Source: Methanobacteriaceae archaeon (GTDB taxonomy: Archaea; Methanobacteriota; Methanobacteria; Methanobacteriales; Methanobacteriaceae). From it: a DNA stretch of 8,101 nucleotides. The position numbers and the translations under genes are program-made. Below, in pieces: positions 1 through 6,639 of the stretch (within the stretch, counting starts at the first letter, position 1; every line of letters starts with the position of its first letter). The stretch lies in contig CAAGFH010000267.1 of the NCBI GenBank assembly GCA_900769095.1, forward strand, positions 1-8,101. Reading direction: 5' to 3'. Under the pieces are notes generated by a model. That model ran no database searches and was not told the origin of the DNA. It worked only from the letters and a program-made list of their open reading frames with translations.

Positions 1-20
1 ACACGACGCTCTTCCGATCT
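1..20 (+). other. Illumina TruSeq adapter remnant (artefact)
   Basis: The first 20 bases, ACACGACGCTCTTCCGATCT, match the last 20 bases of the TruSeq universal/read-1 adapter as I know it. Genuine sequence starts at base 21, immediately after the GATCT ligation end, which is where an insert would begin. The Nnr reading frame is coherent up to base 22 and then enters the adapter. This is uncut adapter at a contig end and should not be annotated as genome. Confidence 0.97.
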
Positions 21-1143
21 TTAAAATAATATCCTGTCTGTTTTTAATTAAAGTCATTTCAACCTGTTTTAGAGCATCTGCATCCAAAACTATTGGTTTT
101 TTAATCTTTGAAACCAATACATTGAATAATTTTAAAGTATTATCAGATATTCCTGCTCCAGGACCAATTAATACTGCATCAACATCTTCTGATAACTCAA
201 TGATTTGTTGAGAATGTTCAAGTGATAATTCATCTCCTTCAAGTGATTTAACAATTAAATCTGGAGAAGTTGATTTGATAGCTTTTGCTGCACTTTCGGG
301 CGCCATAACATAAACCAAATCAGCACCTGCACCAATAGCTGCCATTCCTGCAATGGCTGGAGCACCAGAATAATCTTTAGAGCCACCTACAATAAGTAAA
401 CGACCATTGTTTCCTTTATGAGAATCCAAGTCACGTGCGTTCATTCTTAAAAAGTCACCATAATTTACAAAGTATTCTGCTTCAAATGGAATTCCAATAT
501 CTGCTGTTACAAGACCACCAACAACTTCTTCTTCAGCATTTCTCACACCAGTCTTGATTTTGTGAAAACTGATAGTGTAATCAGGCACAACAGCAACATC
601 ATCAACCTCACCAGTTAACGGATCCATTCCAGAAGGCACATCAACACTGATTTTAACACCTTTGGATTCATTTATTACTTCAATAGCTTTTTTAACATTG
701 GTTTGAAGGTTTCCTTTAATTCCAGTACCTAAAATACCATCAACAATTACAAATTCACTGTTTTGTGATTTTGCAACTTCACAGTTTTCAATATCTTCAA
801 GTGTTTTTAGATTGAAAATATTTAAACGGGAAAGACGAGGTTTCATGTTTTTTAATATTTCCAAATTGGTTTTTGCCTCACTAGAGTGAATATTTTCTTT
901 AAGTATATAAATATCCACGTCATAACCTCTGTTCAAGAGATATCTTGCAGCAACAAATCCATCTCCACCATTTCCACCAGAACCTGTAAAAATAACTACT
1001 TTAACAGGTTTTGCAAAGGTATAAACTGCAATTTTACCAACTTCTTCTGCTAAAGATTTTCCTGCTGATTCCATTAAGCATAATCTAGATAAACCTAAGT
1101 ATTCACAATTATAATCAGTAACCATCATATCAATTGGATCCAA
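21..1143 (-). CDS. nnr: Bifunctional NAD(P)H-hydrate epimerase / ADP-dependent dehydratase (3'-truncated)
   Basis: Nnr repairs hydrated NAD(P)H. The N-terminal YjeF_N domain interconverts the R and S epimers, and the C-terminal ribokinase-like domain dehydrates S-NAD(P)HX using a nucleotide. It is a soluble housekeeping enzyme. My translation gives 374 uninterrupted codons. Epimerase domain, about residues 1-220: GSGGNGGD at 54-61, VDVPSGMD at 167-174 and the TISFHK region at 190-195. Dehydratase domain: HKGNNGRLLIVGGS at 242-255, GPGAG at 327-331 and LDADAL at 353-358. The frame stops at DIIL, just where the family continues with its TPHxxE motif, so roughly 130-150 residues are missing beyond the contig end. 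The TTG start at 1143-1141 is chosen because GGTGA lies 5 nt upstream; the first ATG codons (6 and 7) are too far from that site. It is divergent from the potassium channel gene. Confidence 0.93.
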
Positions 1144-1148
1144 AAAAA

Positions 1149-1153
1149 TCACC
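1149..1153 (-). promoter_or_regulatory. Shine-Dalgarno GGTGA that selects the TTG start of nnr
   Basis: On the minus strand GGTGA is followed by five T residues and then TTG. It matches the GGAGGTGA complement of the 16S rRNA 3' end. Its spacing fits the TTG at 1143 and not the downstream ATG codons. Confidence 0.75.
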
Positions 1154-1175
1154 TTAATTAAAATATAACTTCTTG

Positions 1176-1190
1176 ATATAATATATATTA
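1176..1190. promoter_or_regulatory. AT-rich TATA-box region between divergent nnr and channel genes
   Basis: The 71-bp gap between the nnr start and the channel start holds a nearly symmetric run of alternating A and T centred near 1183. It is the only good archaeal TATA-like element in the gap. About 25 bp leftward places an nnr transcript start near 1156, just upstream of its GGTGA. Rightward it predicts a very short leader for the channel gene. Whether one TBP site or two overlapping ones are used cannot be told from the sequence. Confidence 0.45.
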
Positions 1191-1214
1191 TCTTAATAAT
1201 AAGGAAACACATCT

Positions 1215-2345
1215 ATGAGAAAAATAACAATAAAAATTTTAACAAAATTACCGACAAGATATTTGACTACGGGAATAATTATAATTATATTATTATTAAT
1301 TTACGGAGTTGTTGGTTCATATTTCATAATGGACCTAAATATTGTTGATTCTATTTATTACTCCATTACTACAATGACAACCGTAGGTTATGGGGATTAT
1401 ATACCATATACTCCAATTGAGAAAATTTTTTCAACATCACTATCTCTTGCTGGTGTTGCATTACTCGCTTATGTGTTTAATATATTCTTAACAAATTTCC
1501 AACAAACAATGAAGAGATATTCAAAAGAGGCTAGGAAAATGAAAAAAATTAATGATATGGACGACTACTACATCCTTTGTGGATTTGGAAGAGTTGGAAA
1601 AGTAGTATTTGAAGAATTAAAAAACAGAAAACAAAATATAATTGTATTTGAAAAGGATAGTGAAATTTACGAAAGTATTGAAGAGGACAATTCAATTGTT
1701 ACTATCCACAAAGATGCAACAGAAGATGATTTAATAGCTAAATTAGCTAATGAAAAATGTAACAGTGTAATCATCAGTACTGGAAATGATGTAAGTAACC
1801 TCTTTATTGTTTTAACAATTCGTGAAACCAATCCTGATGTGTGGATTGTTACAAGAGCAAGTAAAATCAAGAATATTTCACGTCTTAGAAAAGCAGGTGC
1901 AAATAAGATTGTCTCACCTGAGATTAGTGGTGGTCAGGATATGTTCTTTGAGTCTACAAAACCACACCTCTTAAGAATAACTGTTAAACACGGTTTTGAC
2001 GGAATATACGATGAATTTAAAGTTATTGAAAAACATGGATGTACCTTAGAAAACATTGATTACCATCTTCCAGGAATCAATACCCCACTTACACGTGAGT
2101 TTAATGTAAGAAGACTTGCAGATGGTAAAAAATACGGACAATACTTAAAAACACATGACGACCAAAGACAGGCATTGCAAAACCTCTATAAAGTAGCTTA
2201 CAACGTCCATTCACACTTTATTATTGGTCCTGATAAAAAATCTTTAGAAAATATGGTTGAAGATTTGAAAAAACTCGAAGAAGTTATTGGAATTAATTTA
2301 ACAAACGAAGAAATTGCTGAAATGACAAAAAACGATATTAAATAG
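1215..2345 (+). CDS. MthK-like potassium channel with C-terminal RCK (TrkA-N) domain
   Basis: A two-transmembrane potassium channel gated by a cytoplasmic RCK ring. TM1 spans about residues 19-38, the pore helix and the selectivity filter TTVGYGD are at 55-61, and TM2 spans about 70-94 with a candidate hinge glycine at G80. The linker (95-115) is basic. A Rossmann RCK-N lobe follows: YYILCGFGRVGK at 118-129 (GxGxxG intact), acidic E146 at the end of the second strand, and STGNDVSN at 188-195. MthK, as I recall it, has lost the GxGxxG motif, so this protein may sense a nucleotide as well as or instead of calcium. The C-terminal lobe (about 236-376) is longer and less typical than RCK-C. Length is 376 residues against about 336 for MthK. 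The first ATG is kept: AAGGA lies at 1201-1205, and TM1 needs the N-terminus. The gene is convergent with ftr. Ion selectivity is clear; ligand and physiological direction are inferred. Confidence 0.92.
   Translation: MRKITIKILTKLPTRYLTTGIIIIILLLIYGVVGSYFIMDLNIVDSIYYSITTMTTVGYGDYIPYTPIEKIFSTSLSLAGVALLAYVFNIFLTNFQQTMKRYSKEARKMKKINDMDDYYILCGFGRVGKVVFEELKNRKQNIIVFEKDSEIYESIEEDNSIVTIHKDATEDDLIAKLANEKCNSVIISTGNDVSNLFIVLTIRETNPDVWIVTRASKIKNISRLRKAGANKIVSPEISGGQDMFFESTKPHLLRITVKHGFDGIYDEFKVIEKHGCTLENIDYHLPGINTPLTREFNVRRLADGKKYGQYLKTHDDQRQALQNLYKVAYNVHSHFIIGPDKKSLENMVEDLKKLEEVIGINLTNEEIAEMTKNDIK
1527..1541 (+). promoter_or_regulatory. Candidate internal ribosome binding site and start (Met109) for a free RCK domain
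   Basis: GAGG at 1527-1530 lies 8 nt before an in-frame ATG at 1539-1541, codon 109, just after TM2 and about 14 residues before the Rossmann glycine motif. In MthK a free RCK subunit is made from an internal Met (Met107) in the corresponding place. By analogy this site could yield a soluble protein of about 268 residues for gating-ring assembly. The Shine-Dalgarno match is short and could be chance. Confidence 0.45.
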
Positions 2346-2353
2346 CAATTTTC

Positions 2354-2403
2354 TAATAAAAATAAATAAAAAAAGAAAAGAGAATTATTCTTAGAATAAT
2401 TCT
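2354..2403 (-). terminator. ftr terminator: 10-bp hairpin spanning the stop codon, then T-rich tract
   Basis: AGAATTATTC (2381-2390) and its perfect reverse complement GAATAATTCT (2394-2403) flank a 3-nt loop that is exactly the TAA stop codon of ftr. Downstream on the minus strand the sequence is strongly T-rich to about 2354 (CTTTTCTTTTTTTATTTATT). Archaeal termination depends mainly on such T-tracts. The 45-bp gap between convergent genes leaves little other room. The stem is AT-rich, so its own contribution is uncertain. Confidence 0.6.
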
Positions 2404-3281
2404 TGTAAGTTCATGATGTAAGCACCTAATTTACCGTCGAAGTTACCTGCACTAATTTCAAGTACTCCATCAACAGCACATGCAGCTTCAATACCTGCTT
2501 TCATTGCTGCTTTAACGGATTCTTCGTCTACACCATCAATAACAATTTCAAATACACCGTCAGCATCGTCTCTGATATCAGAGTCTACTTCACCTTTTAA
2601 GGTTACACACATTTTTTCGTTAGTAGATGCGTTTAAGAATTTTGCGTATTTGTTAGATCCTACTTTAGAACCGGATGCAACCATACCACCAGGGAACGGA
2701 GTGATTACTCCTTCAACTTTGGAGATAGCTTCAACAGCTGCTTGTGCTGCTTCTACACCAGTCATTTGATCTTTTGCTAAAATAAAGAAGTTTCCTCCAG
2801 CAACACCATCTTTGTATCCGAATTCAGATTCTACTAAGAAGTCTCCGGACATAATTGGGATGGAGTGGATTTTTCTTCCGTCAATTTCACATTCTTTTTC
2901 GAAACCGTCACCGAAGAATTTTAATTTGTTACCAGTTTTTAAAGTGGTTTCTGATTCAAGACAGTTAAATGCTGCTGCAGTAGGTGAAGTTAAAATACAC
3001 ATTCCAATTCTTTCCATTAATTCATGGTCAAGTGCTTTTTTACCACCTTGGCAAATCATAATAACATAACCAGGTCTTCCATCAGGAGTGTTTTCAGCTG
3101 GTACAAAACAGTCAATACCTGCTTCTGCAGGACATCCAATAACAGAAGTTCCGTAACCGGTTGCTTCAGTTGCTGCGATTTTTGCTAATTCTTCAGTTGC
3201 TGCAGTAACTAAGATTCTAGTTACTTTAATTCCGAAACCTTCTGCGTAAGTATCTTTAATTTCTACACCATTAATTTCCAT
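2391..3281 (-). CDS. ftr: Formylmethanofuran--tetrahydromethanopterin N-formyltransferase
   Basis: Ftr transfers the formyl group from formylmethanofuran to H4MPT, the second step of CO2 reduction to methane. It is cytoplasmic and homotetrameric in characterised methanogens. The 296 residues match the usual family length (about 296-297) and begin [11 protein letters not shown], as known Ftr proteins do. Conserved stretches seen: [18 protein letters not shown] ending at residue 57, TPDGRPG at 65-71, FFGDG at 122-126, GVAGGNFF at 159-166, [15 protein letters not shown] at 195-209 and [10 protein letters not shown] at 277-286. The start is set at 3281 rather than an in-frame ATG 24 nt upstream, because GGTGA at 3286-3290 sits 4 nt before it and the protein then matches the family's N-terminus. 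It stands alone, downstream of and codirectional with the flippase-like gene but with its own likely promoter. Confidence 0.97.
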   Translation of the reverse strand: MEINGVEIKDTYAEGFGIKVTRILVTAATEELAKIAATEATGYGTSVIGCPAEAGIDCFVPAENTPDGRPGYVIMICQGGKKALDHELMERIGMCILTSPTAAAFNCLESETTLKTGNKLKFFGDGFEKECEIDGRKIHSIPIMSGDFLVESEFGYKDGVAGGNFFILAKDQMTGVEAAQAAVEAISKVEGVITPFPGGMVASGSKVGSNKYAKFLNASTNEKMCVTLKGEVDSDIRDDADGVFEIVIDGVDEESVKAAMKAGIEAACAVDGVLEISAGNFDGKLGAYIMNLQELF

Positions 3282-3285
3282 GATT

Positions 3286-3290
3286 TCACC
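3286..3290 (-). promoter_or_regulatory. Shine-Dalgarno GGTGA deciding the ftr start
   Basis: The minus strand reads GGTGAAATCATG, with 4 nt between GGTGA and the ATG at 3281. It rules out the ATG at 3305, which would put this site inside the coding region. Confidence 0.8.
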
Positions 3291-3321
3291 AAAATTAATA
3301 TACAAAAAATAAATTTTTTGC

Positions 3322-3333
3322 TATAATAAAAGA
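3322..3333 (-). promoter_or_regulatory. Putative TATA box of ftr
   Basis: The minus strand reads TCTTTTATTATAG in the 83-bp gap between the flippase-like gene and ftr. A start about 25 nt downstream would fall near 3302, giving a leader of about 20 nt that includes the GGTGA site. The whole gap is AT-rich, so other boxes are possible. The T-rich part nearest the flippase stop codon (3341-3364) may also terminate that gene. Confidence 0.35.
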
Positions 3334-3364
3334 TATGTGAATAAATTAAAATAAAGTTTTCTAT

Positions 3365-4426
3365 TTAATCATCACATTCATTTTCACTAGATTGTTCAAT
3401 TTCATCATCTGAGGAAAGTAATGAACTATTACTAAGAATTGAAGAACCATAGTGAGGTAAAATAAGCATACCTATTATTGTAGCTAACCAGAATGAAATT
3501 AATCTTTCAATAACAGTTGCTGCTGCACTAACTGAAGCAGATATGCCTGCAACAGAATAAAATACAACCATAATTCCATCAACAGCACCAAGACCACCTG
3601 GAAGAAGTGGGACCATACCGACTAAAGAAGCAATAATGAATACTTCACCAATAATAATAGGATTGATTGTAGCACCAAATGCTAAAAATACAATATAAAC
3701 TCTTAAAATTTCAAGAATCCAAATTATAAAAGATAACGGCAATGCATAATATGTAACAGTTCTACTTGAAAGAACAATTCTCATAGTTTCCTGGAAATCA
3801 GAAATCATTTTATGAACTTTATTTTCCAATTCTTCTGAGTTTTTCTTATAAAATCTTCTAAGTAATCCGATTACCCATCCATCAACGCGCTTTCCAAAAT
3901 TAGGATTTATGGACATATAAATAATTATGATTAAAATAGCAACAATAGCTATTACTGCAAGAATCATTAAAATAAGCAACCAAATTGCCATTTTGAAGTA
4001 TAAAGTTGAAGCAATAACTGTAAAAATCGCCAATATAATAAATGGAAAAGTGTCTAATGTTCTATCTGCTACAACAGTAGCAAACGCATCTTGCATAGGA
4101 TATTTTCCTTCCCTGGATAAAATATATGCTCTAACAGGTTCTCCCCCACCACGTCCGGAAGGAGTAATATTATTTACAGCAAGACCTACTAAAGTCATTG
4201 GAAGTAATTTTTTAAAACTCATGTCAATATCAGCCAAACTATTGAGAATTTGCCAACGTAGAGTGTATAAAACAAAAACAACTACTTGCACTCCAACAGC
4301 CAATAATAATAATCCAGCATTAGCCATTTTTAATGCAGCAATAACTTCATTTATTCCAACTAACCCTAACATCACAGCTAGTATAAGAATACTTATCCCA
4401 AGAAAAAATATTGATTTTTTATCCAT
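3365..4426 (-). CDS. Flippase-like / lysylphosphatidylglycerol synthase TM-domain (UPF0104) membrane protein
   Basis: A 353-residue polytopic membrane protein of the LPG_synthase_TM / TIGR00374 flippase-like family. Hydrophobic segments lie near residues 6-24, 37-57, 73-87, 125-143, 147-171, 225-249, 257-274, 284-304 and 309-324. Family signatures: NNITPSGRGGGEPVRAYIL at 85-103 and LLPGGLGAVDG at 274-284, with ERLISFW at 307-313. There is no soluble aminoacyl-transferase domain, so it is not a complete MprF. Lipid or polyprenol-linked substrate translocation is only the family's proposed role; the substrate is unknown. The tail (327-353) is polar, Ser-rich and acidic. The ATG at 4426 gives the expected N-terminal helix; the frame stays open upstream to 4888, but that part lies antisense inside trkH. 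No close Shine-Dalgarno is visible (AAGGAT is about 13 nt away), which fits a leaderless or short-leader mRNA. Confidence 0.88.
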   Translation of the reverse strand: MDKKSIFFLGISILILAVMLGLVGINEVIAALKMANAGLLLLAVGVQVVVFVLYTLRWQILNSLADIDMSFKKLLPMTLVGLAVNNITPSGRGGGEPVRAYILSREGKYPMQDAFATVVADRTLDTFPFIILAIFTVIASTLYFKMAIWLLILMILAVIAIVAILIIIIYMSINPNFGKRVDGWVIGLLRRFYKKNSEELENKVHKMISDFQETMRIVLSSRTVTYYALPLSFIIWILEILRVYIVFLAFGATINPIIIGEVFIIASLVGMVPLLPGGLGAVDGIMVVFYSVAGISASVSAAATVIERLISFWLATIIGMLILPHYGSSILSNSSLLSSDDEIEQSSENECDD

Positions 4427-4453
4427 AGTATCTATATTATCCTTTTCAATACT

Positions 4454-4467
4454 TATAAATATATATA
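4454..4467. promoter_or_regulatory. Shared TATA-box region for divergent flippase-like gene and trkH
   Basis: TATAAATATATATA occupies the middle of the 67-bp gap between the two start codons. Placing transcription starts about 25 nt from the box on each side leaves only about 5-10 nt before each ATG. Neither gene has a well-spaced Shine-Dalgarno, so leaderless transcripts are predicted for both. One box or two overlapping boxes would couple the two genes. Confidence 0.5.
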
Positions 4468-4493
4468 GAAATATGTTCAATAAATAGAATAGT

Positions 4494-5927
4494 ATGAGAT
4501 ATATAACTAAAACAGATTTGTTGATTATAGGAATGAATTCCGGATATTTGATGATTGGAATTGGATTAATGTGTTTAGTCCCAATTATTTTTGATTTAGT
4601 ATATTTTGAATTCAATATAGCTTGTTTTGCAATACCTGCAGCAATATCAATCTGTTTTGGACTATTTTTAAGAAGATATCTCAATGAATATTCTACAAGA
4701 AATGTACGTCTTAAGCATGGAATGATTATTTCTGCACTAGGATGGTTATGGGCAGCAATTATTGGTGGAATAGTAATTATGCTTGCAACACATACTCCAA
4801 TAATAGATTCTGTTTTTGAAAGTATGTCTGCATTAACCGGAACTGGTATTACCATGTTCAGTGATGTGGAATCATTACCCCAAAGCATATTGTTTTTTAG
4901 AGCATTTGAACAATGGATTGGAGGTTTAGGAGTTGTAGTTATAGTAATTAGTATCTTAACAAAACCTGGAACTGCAACATCTACATTATACCATGCAGAA
5001 GCTCATGAAGACCGTATTAAACCAAGTACCAAAGCTACTCTTGAACAGACCATCAAAATATATGGAATTTATACTGTTGCAGGAGTTATATTATATATTA
5101 TTGCAGGAATGCCTGTTTTTGATTCCATTTGTAATACATTCACTATAATCTCAACTGGAGGTATGAATGTTAAAAATGCAAATATGGGATTTTATCAAAG
5201 TGATTTAATTTATTTTATAACAATTGTCTTAATGATCATCGGTGCAACAAGCTTTTTAGCACACTATAAAGTTATAAAAAGCAGAGGAAGATCATTAATT
5301 GAAGATTTACAGTTTAAAGTAATTATATGCGTTATAGCAGTTGTATCATTACTAATTTATTTTGTATCAAATATTGTACCAATCGAAATTGTATTTATCG
5401 TTGTATCTGCCCTTACAACAACAGGAGCAAATGTAGCACCATCAACAGTTATGGCAACATGGCCAGCATTTGTAATCATTTGTATAATCTTTTTAATGTT
5501 AACTGGAGGATCAAATGGTTCTACAGTAGGTGCTATCAAACTTGTACGTATTTTAACATTTTTTAAAGGAGTTTATAAGCACATTCGTGAAATTATGTCT
5601 CCAAAAGGTAGAGTTGTTCCTGTAAAAATACATGACAGAGTAATTCCTGACAAAGCAGTTGCAGAATCTGGAAATTTCATTACATTATATTTATTATTCA
5701 TCATGATTACATGGACATTATTCTGTTTATTAGGATATGACCCATTTAAAAGCTTATTTTCAGTAGTATCCCTCCAAGGAAACAATGGACTTGATTTAGG
5801 CATATTAAATAATGAATTAAATCCAATTTTAAAAATAATAAGCATGTTTAATATGTGGATTGGAAGGTTGGAAATTTATCCGGTTTTAATTACATTAAGA
5901 ACTGCATTTGAAATATTTAAAAGATAA
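4494..5927 (+). CDS. trkH: TrkH-family potassium uptake protein, ion-conducting subunit
   Basis: The membrane subunit of the Trk potassium uptake system, gated by the cytoplasmic TrkA ring. Length is 477 residues, typical for TrkH. The four MPM repeats are visible from their pore loops: SALTGTGIT at 112-120, STGGMN at 220-225, TTTGANV at 308-314 and SLQGNNGLDLG at 426-436. Other family marks are RAFEQWIGGLGVVVI at 136-150 and the C-terminal MWIGRLEIYPVL at 454-465. The start at 4494 gives the usual MRYITKTDLL beginning; no Shine-Dalgarno precedes it, consistent with a leaderless mRNA from the 4454-4467 box. trkA follows 52 bp downstream on the same strand and surely encodes its partner. Transport mode (channel-like or cation-coupled) cannot be settled from sequence. 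Confidence 0.96.
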   Translation: MRYITKTDLLIIGMNSGYLMIGIGLMCLVPIIFDLVYFEFNIACFAIPAAISICFGLFLRRYLNEYSTRNVRLKHGMIISALGWLWAAIIGGIVIMLATHTPIIDSVFESMSALTGTGITMFSDVESLPQSILFFRAFEQWIGGLGVVVIVISILTKPGTATSTLYHAEAHEDRIKPSTKATLEQTIKIYGIYTVAGVILYIIAGMPVFDSICNTFTIISTGGMNVKNANMGFYQSDLIYFITIVLMIIGATSFLAHYKVIKSRGRSLIEDLQFKVIICVIAVVSLLIYFVSNIVPIEIVFIVVSALTTTGANVAPSTVMATWPAFVIICIIFLMLTGGSNGSTVGAIKLVRILTFFKGVYKHIREIMSPKGRVVPVKIHDRVIPDKAVAESGNFITLYLLFIMITWTLFCLLGYDPFKSLFSVVSLQGNNGLDLGILNNELNPILKIISMFNMWIGRLEIYPVLITLRTAFEIFKR

Positions 5928-5928
5928 G

Positions 5929-5936
5929 TTTATAAT
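5929..5936 (+). promoter_or_regulatory. Putative TATA box giving trkA its own promoter
   Basis: TTTATAAT begins one base after the trkH stop codon. A transcript starting near 5957 would have a leader of about 23 nt containing the GGTGAT site. trkA could still also be read through from trkH. Confidence 0.4.
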
Positions 5937-5970
5937 CTTTAAAAATAAATATTGATTATTGTTTGTTAAA

Positions 5971-5976
5971 GGTGAT
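5971..5976 (+). promoter_or_regulatory. Shine-Dalgarno of trkA
   Basis: GGTGAT lies 3 nt before the ATG at 5980 and is a strong match to the archaeal anti-Shine-Dalgarno. It contrasts with trkH, which has none, so the two partners probably start translation differently. Confidence 0.75.
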
Positions 5977-5979
5977 TAA

Positions 5980-6639
5980 ATGGATTATGTAGTAATTATG
6001 GGAGGAGGTCGTGTAGGACTTGCTCTTGCGAATTTATTAATTGATGAAGGATATGACATTACTTTAATTGAAAATGACAATAAGCTCTGCGCAGAAGTTG
6101 CATCTGAGCTTGATGCATTGGTTGTTTGTGGAAACGGTACAAATTCAAAAATCCTTGAAGAAGTAAACATTGAAGATGCAAAATACTTTATTGCAACTAC
6201 CGGAAACGACGAAGCAAACTTACTTTCATGCATCCTCGTTAGAAAATATAAAGTTAAACATATCATTGCTCGTGTAAGTAATCCAGATCACGAAGAAGCA
6301 TTTAAAGAAGTTGGAATTGAACAGGTAATCAGTCCAGAAAGAGCAGCTGCATCATACTTGCAAAAAATTGTTACAAGACCAAATGCTGCAGAATTAATGA
6401 CCCTTGGACAAGGGGACGGAGAAATTTTAGATATGACCATAACCAACGACAAAATTGTTGGAAAAAAATATAGAGATATTTCCCCTTCAAAAGATTTCAT
6501 TATTATTGCAACTTATCAAAATGGAAATTTAATTATCCCACAACCAGATAATGTAATTAGTCGTGGGGAAAAAGTTTCAGTCCTTGTAAAAAGAGGAAAA
6601 TTCAATAAAGTAGCTAAAAAATTAGGAAAAAGTTCATAA
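5980..6639 (+). CDS. trkA: TrkA: NAD-binding regulatory subunit of the Trk potassium system
   Basis: A 219-residue single-unit TrkA with one TrkA-N (RCK-N) and one TrkA-C domain, as is usual in archaea, against the duplicated E. coli form. The Rossmann motif GGGRVG is at 8-13 and acidic E31 ends the second strand (TLIEND), predicting NAD(H) binding. CGNGTN is at 50-55 and TGNDEANLLSC at 74-84. TrkA-C covers about 137-215, including GKKYRDI near 160 and the glycine-flanked strand region to the end. It should form a cytoplasmic ring that gates the adjacent TrkH in response to nucleotides. The start is fixed by GGTGAT 3 nt upstream. Its stop codon region overlaps the stop of the convergent hydrolase gene by 6 bp. 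Confidence 0.95.
   Translation: MDYVVIMGGGRVGLALANLLIDEGYDITLIENDNKLCAEVASELDALVVCGNGTNSKILEEVNIEDAKYFIATTGNDEANLLSCILVRKYKVKHIIARVSNPDHEEAFKEVGIEQVISPERAAASYLQKIVTRPNAAELMTLGQGDGEILDMTITNDKIVGKKYRDISPSKDFIIIATYQNGNLIIPQPDNVISRGEKVSVLVKRGKFNKVAKKLGKSS

Noticed and set aside
3282..3305. Eight-residue N-terminal extension of Ftr from the ATG at 3305
   Set aside because: The GGTGA site at 3286-3290 and the family's MEING start both point to 3281.
3927..4487. Plus-strand 186-codon frame opposite the flippase-like gene
   Set aside because: Mirror of a hydrophobic membrane-protein gene; no motif, no start signal.
4427..4888. N-terminal extension of the flippase-like frame by 154 residues
   Set aside because: The frame is open but lies antisense within trkH, is low complexity in composition, and the family N-terminus fits the ATG at 4426.
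6634..6639. Stop-codon overlap of trkA and the hydrolase gene as a regulatory device
   Set aside because: A 6-bp tail-to-tail overlap is common in compact archaeal genomes; nothing further supports regulation.
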